Below, one piece after another: positions 1 through 5,421 of a stretch of DNA of 8,179 nt. Within the stretch, counting starts at the first letter, position 1. Every line of letters begins with the position of its first letter. This stretch comes from JAFAHZ01 sp035656415 (GTDB lineage Bacteria > Vulcanimicrobiota > Vulcanimicrobiia > Vulcanimicrobiales > Vulcanimicrobiaceae): NCBI GenBank assembly GCA_035656415.1, contig DASRSM010000048.1:1-8179 (forward strand). The letters run 5' to 3'. The position numbers were made by a program, and so were the translations under genes. The notes beneath the pieces were generated by a model. That model had not been told where the DNA came from. It searched no databases and worked only from the letters and a program-made list of their open reading frames with translations.

Positions 1-83
1 AATCCGGTTCGTCGATCACCAATCAGCTCGACATCGAAGAACGGCTTCGTCAACTCGGAACGAAGCTGCTGATGAGAACGTAG
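1..83 (+). CDS. C-terminal fragment of an unidentified protein
   Basis: The reading frame starting at base 3 is open from the left edge to a TAG at 81-83. It encodes 26 residues, SGSSITNQLDIEERLRQLGTKLLMRT with its start outside the window. The amphipathic, charged pattern around LDIEERLRQLG looks like a genuine C-terminus, and the other two forward frames read as arginine-rich noise. The gene is convergent with the MFS gene: the two stop codons are only 12 bases apart (84-95), and no terminator hairpin with a T-run is visible between them. The family is not recognisable from so short a piece; a BON-like or other small secreted protein is possible but unsupported. Confidence 0.45.
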   Translation, partial: SGSSITNQLDIEERLRQLGTKLLMRT

Positions 84-95
84 CTCCCCGAATGC

Positions 96-1424
96 CTAGG
101 CCGCGCCGGCGGCGGGCGCCATGCGCTCGTCCCGGCGCGGCTTGAGCGTTGCGGAAAGAACGATCGCGACGAAGGCGACCCCGCAGAACGCCAGATACGC
201 GTGACGGTAGCCCGTCATCTCGCTGGTCGCCCAACCGATGAGACCGCCCGCAAGCGAGCTGCCGAAGATTTGTCCAACGATGAGACACTGGCTGAGCAAG
301 CCGACCGCCGTCGCGCGCGTGCGCTCGTTGGTTTCGTTCGTGACGATGTAGCGCGTCGGCGCGCCGAGCAGCGCGCCGAATCCGGCGCCGGCGACGATCA
401 TCGCGAGCACGGCAAGCCCGATCGATTGAAAACCGAGCGCGAAAATCGCCAAACCGAGTTCGGTGAGCGCCGTCCCTACCAGCAGAACGTCGCGGCTCCC
501 GACGCGATCGAGCGCGCGTCCCGCCCCCGGGATGACGATCACGAAGACGAGCGCTCCGAGCGCCGCAATCGCGCCCGCAGCCGCGGTCGACAGATCCTGT
601 GCGCCGACGAGCACGGTTGGAATGAAGAAGAGCGAGCCTTCGAGCACGCCGATGAGGATTTCGAGCGCGTACGTTTTTGCGAGCTGCGGTGCGCGCAGCA
701 GTTCCGGCGGAACGATCGGATGTTCCGAGCCCCGCTCCCACAGCCAGAACGCGAAGAGCGCACCCACGCCTAGCACGCCGATGACGGGACGGGGCGCGAT
801 CAATCCGTCCATCACGCCGAACAAACCGAGGCACAACAGCAGCAAGCCGATGCCGTCGAGTGGTTCGCGTTTTCGCGGCGCGTTCGCCGGTACGTCCTCG
901 CGCGCGAACCAGAAAACGACGGCAGCCAGCGGAAGGTTCGGAACGAAAATCCAGCGCCACGCGATGAAGTGCGAGATCGTACCGCCGACGAGCGGACCGA
1001 TGACCGCCGCAAGTCCCCACGTAGCCGCGACCATGCCGAGCGCCGCGCCGCGCCGTTCGCTCGGAACGACGTCGCCGATCGCCGCAGTCGCAACGGGGAA
1101 GATGCCGCCCGCGCCCAGCGCTTGCAGTGCGCGCGCAAAGAGAAATACCCCATAGTTCGGTGCGGCGATCGCGACGATGCTTCCGGCCGCAAAAAGGGCG
1201 ATGCAGCCGAGATACACCGCGCGCCGGCCGTAACGATCCGCGAGCGCGGTCGCAATCGTTATGGAAATGACCGTGACGAGCAAATACAGCGTAAAGATCC
1301 ACGCGAGATCGCTCGTCTGCACGCTCAAGTCGCGGCCGATTGCCGGCAATGCCGGCGAAAGCACGCTCAGATCGAGCGCTCCCGCGAAGACGCCCAGTCC
1401 GAGCGTAACCAGAAGCCGTGTCAC
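96..1424 (-). CDS. MFS transporter, DHA2 (14-helix drug:H+ antiporter-like) family
   Basis: Predicted inner-membrane proton-coupled exporter of 442 residues. Seen in the sequence: LDLSVLSPALP in helix 1 (residues 17-27), like the DHA2 motif lDxTvvnvALP; motif A as ADRYGRR (62-68); the motif B arginine in RALQALGAG (98-106); motif C as GLAAVIGPLVGG (137-148). About 14 hydrophobic segments are present. The central pair is followed by WERGSEHPIVPPELL, a typical DHA2 linker, which argues against a 12-helix transporter. The chosen start is the GTG at 1422-1424, which overlaps the ctaB stop as GTGA. An in-frame GTG at 1458-1460 would add 12 polar residues and overlap ctaB by 40 bases, which is less attractive. 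No clear Shine-Dalgarno precedes the start, so translation is probably coupled to ctaB. The substrate cannot be inferred; a link to heme or oxidase biogenesis rests only on operon position. Confidence 0.9.
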   Translation of the reverse strand: MTRLLVTLGLGVFAGALDLSVLSPALPAIGRDLSVQTSDLAWIFTLYLLVTVISITIATALADRYGRRAVYLGCIALFAAGSIVAIAAPNYGVFLFARALQALGAGGIFPVATAAIGDVVPSERRGAALGMVAATWGLAAVIGPLVGGTISHFIAWRWIFVPNLPLAAVVFWFAREDVPANAPRKREPLDGIGLLLLCLGLFGVMDGLIAPRPVIGVLGVGALFAFWLWERGSEHPIVPPELLRAPQLAKTYALEILIGVLEGSLFFIPTVLVGAQDLSTAAAGAIAALGALVFVIVIPGAGRALDRVGSRDVLLVGTALTELGLAIFALGFQSIGLAVLAMIVAGAGFGALLGAPTRYIVTNETNERTRATAVGLLSQCLIVGQIFGSSLAGGLIGWATSEMTGYRHAYLAFCGVAFVAIVLSATLKPRRDERMAPAAGAA

Positions 1425-2299
1425 GAAATTATAATGCGGTCGATAACCATGACGGCGCACATCAGCGCCAGGTAAACGAGCGAATAGCGAAAGAGTTTGC
1501 GCGCGTAAAGCTTACCGTCTCGTTCGCGCCACGTGCGCCAGGCGTCGAGTAAGAAGACGCCGCCGAGAACCGCGGCCGCGCCGAAGTATAACGCCCCCAT
1601 GACGTGCATCGGATAGAGCGCGAGCGACGCCGCCACGAGAATGATGCTGTAATAAACGATCTCGCGCTTGGTCCTTTCCTCACCGTAGACGTTCGGGAAC
1701 ATCGGAATACGCGCTTTTTCGTAGTCGAGCTCGGTCATCAACGAGAGCGACCAGAAGTGCGGCGGGGTCCACAAAAAGATTAGCGCGAACAGACCGAGTG
1801 CGGGACCGCCGACGGAGTGCGTGACCGCGGCCCACCCCACCAGCGGCGGGACCGAGCCGGCCGCACCGCCGATCACGATGTTGAGCGGGGTGGTGCGTTT
1901 GAGCCACATCGTGTAGATACCGACGTAGTACACGTTTCCGGCCAGCGACAGCCATGCGGCGAGCGGGTTGACGAGCGCGTAGAGAATCGCGAATCCCACC
2001 GCGCCGGCGACGAGCGCGTAAACGACGGCCGCGCGGCGCGAAATCCGTCCTTGCGGAATCGGACGCATGCACGTACGCTGCATGATGCGGTCGATATCGG
2101 CGTCGTACGCGCAGTTGAGCGCGCCGGCCGATGCTGCGGAGAGCGCGCCGCCGAAAAGCGTCCAGAAGACCAGCGCCAACGGCGGAATGCCGCGCGCGGC
2201 CATCACCATCGCGGCCAGCGTCGTGACGAGCAGCAGCACGATAATGCGCGGCTTACTCAGCTCGTAATAGTCGGCGATGCGGGCGACGGCTGCGTTCAC
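1421..2299 (-). CDS. ctaB: Protoheme IX farnesyltransferase (heme O synthase)
   Basis: Integral membrane prenyltransferase of the UbiA superfamily (CtaB/CyoE/COX10). It adds a farnesyl group to heme B to give heme O for heme-copper oxidases. The first aspartate-rich motif is NCAYDADIDRIMQRTCMRP (residues 62-80; key N62, D66, D70, R75, R79). The conserved WLKRTTPLNIVIGGAAGS-PPL-GW block spans about 132-156, followed by TPPHFWSL and the second polar motif DYEKARIPMFPNVYGEERT. At 292 residues the length is normal for the family. The frame stays open far upstream, but that extension is arginine-rich and lies inside ctaA, so it is spurious. The GTG at 2297-2299 overlaps the ctaA stop TGA (2296-2298) as GTGA and leads straight into the usual N-terminal ADYYELSKPRI. 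It is the middle gene of a three-gene leftward operon. Confidence 0.97.
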   Translation of the reverse strand: MNAAVARIADYYELSKPRIIVLLLVTTLAAMVMAARGIPPLALVFWTLFGGALSAASAGALNCAYDADIDRIMQRTCMRPIPQGRISRRAAVVYALVAGAVGFAILYALVNPLAAWLSLAGNVYYVGIYTMWLKRTTPLNIVIGGAAGSVPPLVGWAAVTHSVGGPALGLFALIFLWTPPHFWSLSLMTELDYEKARIPMFPNVYGEERTKREIVYYSIILVAASLALYPMHVMGALYFGAAAVLGGVFLLDAWRTWRERDGKLYARKLFRYSLVYLALMCAVMVIDRIIIS

Positions 2300-3213
2300 G
2301 CGCGTATCGCTTCGGTTTCGGCTGTGGGCAACACGCGCGCGTCGAGTATCGCAAACGTCGTCGCTACGACGAACGACAGGAAGACCAGCGCGGCGTTGAT
2401 GGCGTGTGCTTCGCGTAGATCGGTCGGCAATCGCAGAGCGACGTTGAGCAGACCGAGGAGAACCTGGACGCAGACGAGCGCTACACCTGCGAGCGCGGCG
2501 ACGCGTACTCGCGCGCTCGCCGGACGCGCGAAGGCAAAGGCGAGCGATCCCGCCGCGCAAACGAGCGTCGCCCCGGCGGCGATGCGGTGAAGCATCTGCA
2601 CGGCTTGCCCCTGGGTATAGACGACGACGTTACCGGCACAGCCCGGAAACGAAAGACAAGCGAGACCGGCTCCGCTCGAGCTCACGTACGCGCCGACGCA
2701 CATGGTGAGGAAAGTGATGATCGAAGTTCCCGCAAGAACGCCGGCAATCGCGACCGCTGTCCGCGTGTCGCTCTTTTCTGCGGCGCCCTGGCTCGTTTCG
2801 GCAAAAATTCCCAACGCGGAGACGGCTGCGATAAAGGCCATCGCCGTTCCCCAATGCAGCACCACCGACATCGGCGAGTTGTTTAAACGAACGGTCGCCG
2901 CACCGAGCAATACCTGCACGAAGAAAAAGAGACCTATCGCAATCATCGCCGGTGTGATGAACGGCGAACGATCGCGACGCCGCCATGCCGCGACGAGCAG
3001 ACAAACCACGAGCGGCGCGATGCTCATCGCGAGCACGCGGTGCGTAAACTCGAAAACGGTCCCATTTGCCATCGGCGGCATGACGTGTCCCTGGCACAGC
3101 GGCCAATCCGGACACGTTAGACCCGCGCCGTTAATGCGGGTCCAGCTTCCCAGCATGATGGTTCCGAAGGCGACGAGGTCCGTCGCCCACGCGAGATATC
3201 GCAGGCTCTTCAC
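2296..3213 (-). CDS. ctaA: Heme A synthase (COX15/CtaA family)
   Basis: Membrane monooxygenase that oxidises the C8 methyl of heme O to a formyl group, giving heme A for aa3-type cytochrome oxidase. The 305-residue protein has eight likely transmembrane helices in two four-helix halves. The four predicted heme-ligand histidines are H58 (in EFTHR, with the conserved acidic E55), H120 (VLHWG), H209 (MLHRIAAG) and H270 (REAHAIN). Both extracellular cysteine pairs known from Bacillus-type CtaA are present: C34/C40 in GLTCPDWPLC and C186/C192 in GLACLSFPGC. The start is GTG at 3211-3213; an in-frame TAG lies three codons upstream, so it cannot begin earlier. The Shine-Dalgarno is weak. It is the first gene of the leftward heme operon, and its promoter must lie in the roughly 90-base divergent gap. 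Oxidase subunit genes are not in the window. Confidence 0.96.
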   Translation of the reverse strand: MKSLRYLAWATDLVAFGTIMLGSWTRINGAGLTCPDWPLCQGHVMPPMANGTVFEFTHRVLAMSIAPLVVCLLVAAWRRRDRSPFITPAMIAIGLFFFVQVLLGAATVRLNNSPMSVVLHWGTAMAFIAAVSALGIFAETSQGAAEKSDTRTAVAIAGVLAGTSIITFLTMCVGAYVSSSGAGLACLSFPGCAGNVVVYTQGQAVQMLHRIAAGATLVCAAGSLAFAFARPASARVRVAALAGVALVCVQVLLGLLNVALRLPTDLREAHAINAALVFLSFVVATTFAILDARVLPTAETEAIRA

Positions 3214-3292
3214 AGCGGACTACCAGCGTAACCGCCGCAGGCCGCCTGGCACAATGACCTTTTCGGGCTGCAGCAGTGCATTGGTGTGGTGA

Positions 3293-3358
3293 TTGGAGGC
3301 GCATGAAATCTTGCCTCCGGGGGAGGCCGCCGCAGGACGCAGGCGAAGGCGGAGGGCC
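3293..3358 (+). promoter_or_regulatory. Structured 5' leader with mutually exclusive hairpins upstream of the lipoprotein gene
   Basis: One anti-Shine-Dalgarno-like arm, GCCTCC at 3313-3318, can pair perfectly with an upstream GGAGGC at 3295-3300 (12-base loop carrying an ATG; two G-U pairs extend the stem to 3293). It can also pair with a downstream GGAGGC at 3322-3327 (3-base loop). CCTCCG (3314-3319) also matches CGGAGG at 3350-3355, just before the lipoprotein GTG. A separate stem can form between CCGCC (3327-3331) and GGCGG (3348-3352), which would cover part of that last GGAGG. These are directly visible complementarities. Regulation of translation start by alternative pairing is inference; no known riboswitch consensus was recognised. 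Confidence 0.4.
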
Positions 3359-3362
3359 GTGA
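3303..3362 (+). CDS. Possible 19-codon leader peptide overlapping the lipoprotein start
   Basis: An ATG at 3303 opens a 19-codon frame, MKSCLRGRPPQDAGEGGGP, ending in TGA at 3360-3362. GGAGG lies at 3295-3299, but only three bases before the ATG, which is closer than ideal. The TGA shares bases with the GTG start of the lipoprotein (3359-3361) as GTGA, the same junction used between the real genes of this window, so translational coupling is plausible. The peptide resembles no known leader family and has no run of a single amino acid typical of attenuation. The ATG sits in the loop of one of the leader hairpins. It may be chance: the frame is short and the peptide's composition reflects GC-rich DNA. 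Confidence 0.3.
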   Translation: MKSCLRGRPPQDAGEGGGP

Positions 3363-3790
3363 AGCGCTGGTGGGCCATGCTAGGTCTCTTGCTCCTGGTT
3401 GGTTGCCGGGAGGTTCGTGTGCAGACCCTCTCCCAGGGCACGACCACCACGGCCGGCGAGAACCAAATTTTCGTGGTCCGCAACCCAGAAGATCTGGCCA
3501 GGTTGGGTATACACGCGCCGGTACACTTCAAAGGGGAGTTTGGCGTTATTTTGCTTATGGGACCTCACGACCGGAGCGGTTACAAGCAGATCATCGAGTC
3601 CATTCGCGCCAACGACCAGCGGGTGCGAGTGGTCGCCTTCGAACAGGAACCGGCCGACGGCGGCGAGCCCTCCGCGAGTTATCGCACTTACACGCTGTGG
3701 ATCGTTCCCAATAGCGTTTACCGGCGGGGGCTCCGCGTCGACGTCGTCACGCCGAGTGCCGCTCCGGTCGCAACGACCTTCCTACCCTAA
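3359..3790 (+). CDS. Lipoprotein with PrcB-like C-terminal domain
   Basis: Predicted lipid-anchored envelope protein of 143 residues. The signal peptide MKRWWAMLGLLLLVGC has a two-arginine/lysine n-region, a leucine core and a lipobox LVGC, with C16 as the lipidated residue. The mature part (roughly 60-125) runs from FGVILLMGPHDRSGYKQIIESI through VRVVAFEQEPADG to YTLWIVPNSV, a pattern resembling the PrcB C-terminal domain (a conserved G-Y turn, a beta strand, then an acidic-proline turn). That resemblance is from memory and moderate; the function of such proteins is largely unknown. The GTG start at 3359 gives a textbook signal peptide; a TTG at 3293 would add 22 arginine-rich residues and spoil it. 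The 5' half of the gene is CpG-poor and uses codons such as AGG, ATA and GGG that its neighbours avoid. GH130 follows after 32 bases. Confidence 0.75.
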   Translation: MKRWWAMLGLLLLVGCREVRVQTLSQGTTTTAGENQIFVVRNPEDLARLGIHAPVHFKGEFGVILLMGPHDRSGYKQIIESIRANDQRVRVVAFEQEPADGGEPSASYRTYTLWIVPNSVYRRGLRVDVVTPSAAPVATTFLP

Positions 3791-3822
3791 GGCTGCGGGC
3801 AGATAGGACGATACTTTCACAG

Positions 3823-4899
3823 GTGCTTTCTCGGCGACGACTGCAGAACGAACCGGCCATCGAACTCGACGCTCGCGTCGAGCGCTTGGGCCTGGTCCTC
3901 GAACCCGACGGCGATCCGGCCGAAGCGGGCGGGATTCTCAATCCTGCCGTGGCGCGCGCGCCGGGCGGCGAACTGCTGCTTTATCCGCGCTGCGTACAAG
4001 AGGGCAACATCTCGCGCGTGGGTTTGGTTCGCACGCGCGCGCTCGACGTCGGGTTCGAGACCAAGCGCGAAGTTTACGCGCTCGAACCGCAAGCCGAGTA
4101 CGAAGTTCGACCGAAGCCCGGTTACGGTTGCGAAGATCCGCGCGTTACCTTCGTTCCCGCGCTCGAATCGTACGTCATGGCGTATACCGCGTTCGGACCA
4201 CTCGGCCCGCGCATCGCGATAGCGATTTCGAAGGACGCATATCGCTGGGAGCGTTTGGGACTCGTGCGATTCGAAGGTACCGGCGTTTCGATCGGCGACG
4301 ATAAAGACGCGGCGTTTTTCCCGGAACCGGTTCTCTCGCCGAGCGGAGTCCGCTCGCTGGCGTTTTATCATCGTCCGATGCTGCATTTGTCGGCGGTTGA
4401 CGGACACGCGGCCATCCCGATGATCGAGCGAATGCCGTTCGAAGATCGCGAATCGATTCGTATCGCGTACGTCCCGCTGGACGCCGTTCTGCGCGATCGT
4501 TCGCAATTGCTCGACGTGACCGAGAGCGTGCAAGTCCTTTCGCCCGATGCAAACTGGGGACGGATCAAGATCGGCGGCGGCACGCCGCCCGTAAAAATTG
4601 CCGAAGGCTGGATGTCGCTCTTCCACGGCGTCGACGCGGTGAAGAGTCCGCGCGGTACGCCGTCGCTGCGCTACAGCGGTGGTATCGTGATTCACGATCT
4701 CGAGCGTCCCGATCGCATTCTCTATCGCTCGCCGGCGCCGGTTTTCGAGCCGCTCGACGAGCGCGAACGCGTCGGCGTCGTCAACAACGTCGTGTTTCCG
4801 ACCGGCATCGATACCCGCACCGATTTGGGCGAGCGCGTTTTCGACGTGTACTACGGGATGGGGGATTATTCGGTCGGCGCGGCCCGCATGCGGCTCTAA
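3823..4899 (+). CDS. Glycoside hydrolase family 130 protein (beta-mannoside phosphorylase-like)
   Basis: Predicted cytoplasmic five-bladed beta-propeller enzyme of 358 residues. GH130 members mostly phosphorolyse beta-1,4- or beta-1,2-mannosides to mannose 1-phosphate; some are hydrolases. Visible family landmarks in order: GGILNPAVARAPGGELLLYPR (37-56), YGCEDPRV (101-108, with D105 the likely general acid), DDKDAAFFPEPV (159-170), WGRIKIGGGTPPVK (245-258), GWMSLFHGVD (262-271), NNVVFPTG (321-328) and DVYYGMGDYSVG (341-352). No signal peptide is present. The start is GTG at 3823; no ATG occurs nearby in frame, and a weak AGGA lies about a dozen bases upstream. Whether the phosphate-binding residues of true phosphorylases are all kept cannot be judged by eye, so substrate and mechanism (phosphorylase or hydrolase) are open. 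No mannan-degrading or sugar-transport gene is adjacent. Confidence 0.92.
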   Translation: MLSRRRLQNEPAIELDARVERLGLVLEPDGDPAEAGGILNPAVARAPGGELLLYPRCVQEGNISRVGLVRTRALDVGFETKREVYALEPQAEYEVRPKPGYGCEDPRVTFVPALESYVMAYTAFGPLGPRIAIAISKDAYRWERLGLVRFEGTGVSIGDDKDAAFFPEPVLSPSGVRSLAFYHRPMLHLSAVDGHAAIPMIERMPFEDRESIRIAYVPLDAVLRDRSQLLDVTESVQVLSPDANWGRIKIGGGTPPVKIAEGWMSLFHGVDAVKSPRGTPSLRYSGGIVIHDLERPDRILYRSPAPVFEPLDERERVGVVNNVVFPTGIDTRTDLGERVFDVYYGMGDYSVGAARMRL

Positions 4900-4926
4900 A
4901 AATTACGTCGCTCTGGCTTAAGATTC

Positions 4927-5412
4927 GTGATCCGGTATTTGGCCCTTTCGTCGATCATCGTGTTCACCGTCGCCGTAGTCGTCGCAGGATGGACGAACCG
5001 CGATCTCATTCGCATCAAGATCGCGTCGGTGTACGCACCGGTTTCGCCCAAGCCCGTACCGCCGAATCCCCGCGAAAGCGGCAGTCCCGCAGGTCTCAAA
5101 GGCGACGCGCCGTGGGCGCTGTCGGCGCTTCCCGAATGCCTGGTACAAATGTCGGAGACGACCGGTCCGCCGGCGTACACGGCGGCGCATCTGCCGCCCG
5201 GTTCGGTGCAAGTGCAGCCGCCGGCGTCGTTAAAGTACGGCGATTGCACGATTTCCGTGACCGGTGACGAAGCATTCGTCTCGCGGGGTACCGACCGGTT
5301 CCGCATTCCGCCGAAGGTTCGCTTCTACCGCACGCCGCAGTTGCTCGCACTGCTGCGCGTCGAGGGAGGCGGCTCGGAGCTTCGGGTATATCAGCCGGCG
5401 CAACAACCGTAA
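4927..5412 (+). CDS. Membrane-anchored protein of unknown function
   Basis: This 161-residue protein is not recognised. It has a single N-terminal hydrophobic segment (about residues 4-22, ALSSIIVFTVAVVVAGW) after one arginine, consistent with an uncleaved signal anchor. A proline-rich stretch follows (38-48), then a small extracytoplasmic domain with two cysteines, C71 (LPECLVQM) and C107 (YGDCTISV), that could form a disulfide. The region from GDCTISVTGDEAFVSRGTDRFRIPPKVRFYRT looks beta-rich. The start is GTG at 4927 with no strong Shine-Dalgarno. It lies 27 bases after the GH130 stop and 9 bases before prfC, so it is probably co-transcribed with one or both. The codon pattern matches the neighbouring genes, and the frame is clearly coding. 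Confidence 0.75.
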   Translation: MIRYLALSSIIVFTVAVVVAGWTNRDLIRIKIASVYAPVSPKPVPPNPRESGSPAGLKGDAPWALSALPECLVQMSETTGPPAYTAAHLPPGSVQVQPPASLKYGDCTISVTGDEAFVSRGTDRFRIPPKVRFYRTPQLLALLRVEGGGSELRVYQPAQQP

Positions 5413-5421
5413 CGACACATC

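Noticed and set aside
84..95. Bidirectional terminator between the convergent stops
   Set aside because: Only 12 bases separate the stops and no hairpin followed by a T-run is visible on either strand.
16..1302. Long arginine-rich reading frames overlapping the MFS gene on both strands
   Set aside because: Out-of-frame shadows of GC-rich coding DNA with no recognisable domains; the MFS frame has full family motifs.
1428..1433. Perfect TATAAT on the minus strand just upstream of the MFS GTG
   Set aside because: No TTGACA-like -35 lies 16-18 bases upstream, and a start site six to eight bases downstream would fall on or after the GTG. It encodes part of the ctaB C-terminus and is probably chance.
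2300..2560. N-terminal extension of ctaB by 87 residues
   Set aside because: The extension lies wholly within ctaA, is arginine-rich shadow sequence, and the GTG at 2297-2299 fits the family N-terminus and the GTGA overlap.
3238..3248. Inverted repeat CAGGC-C-GCCTG in the divergent gap as an operator
   Set aside because: Five-base arms in GC-rich sequence are expected by chance, and no recognisable promoter elements surround it on either strand.
3293..3358. N-terminal extension of the PrcB-like lipoprotein from a TTG at 3293
   Set aside because: It would put 22 residues with a run of arginines before a complete lipoprotein signal peptide.
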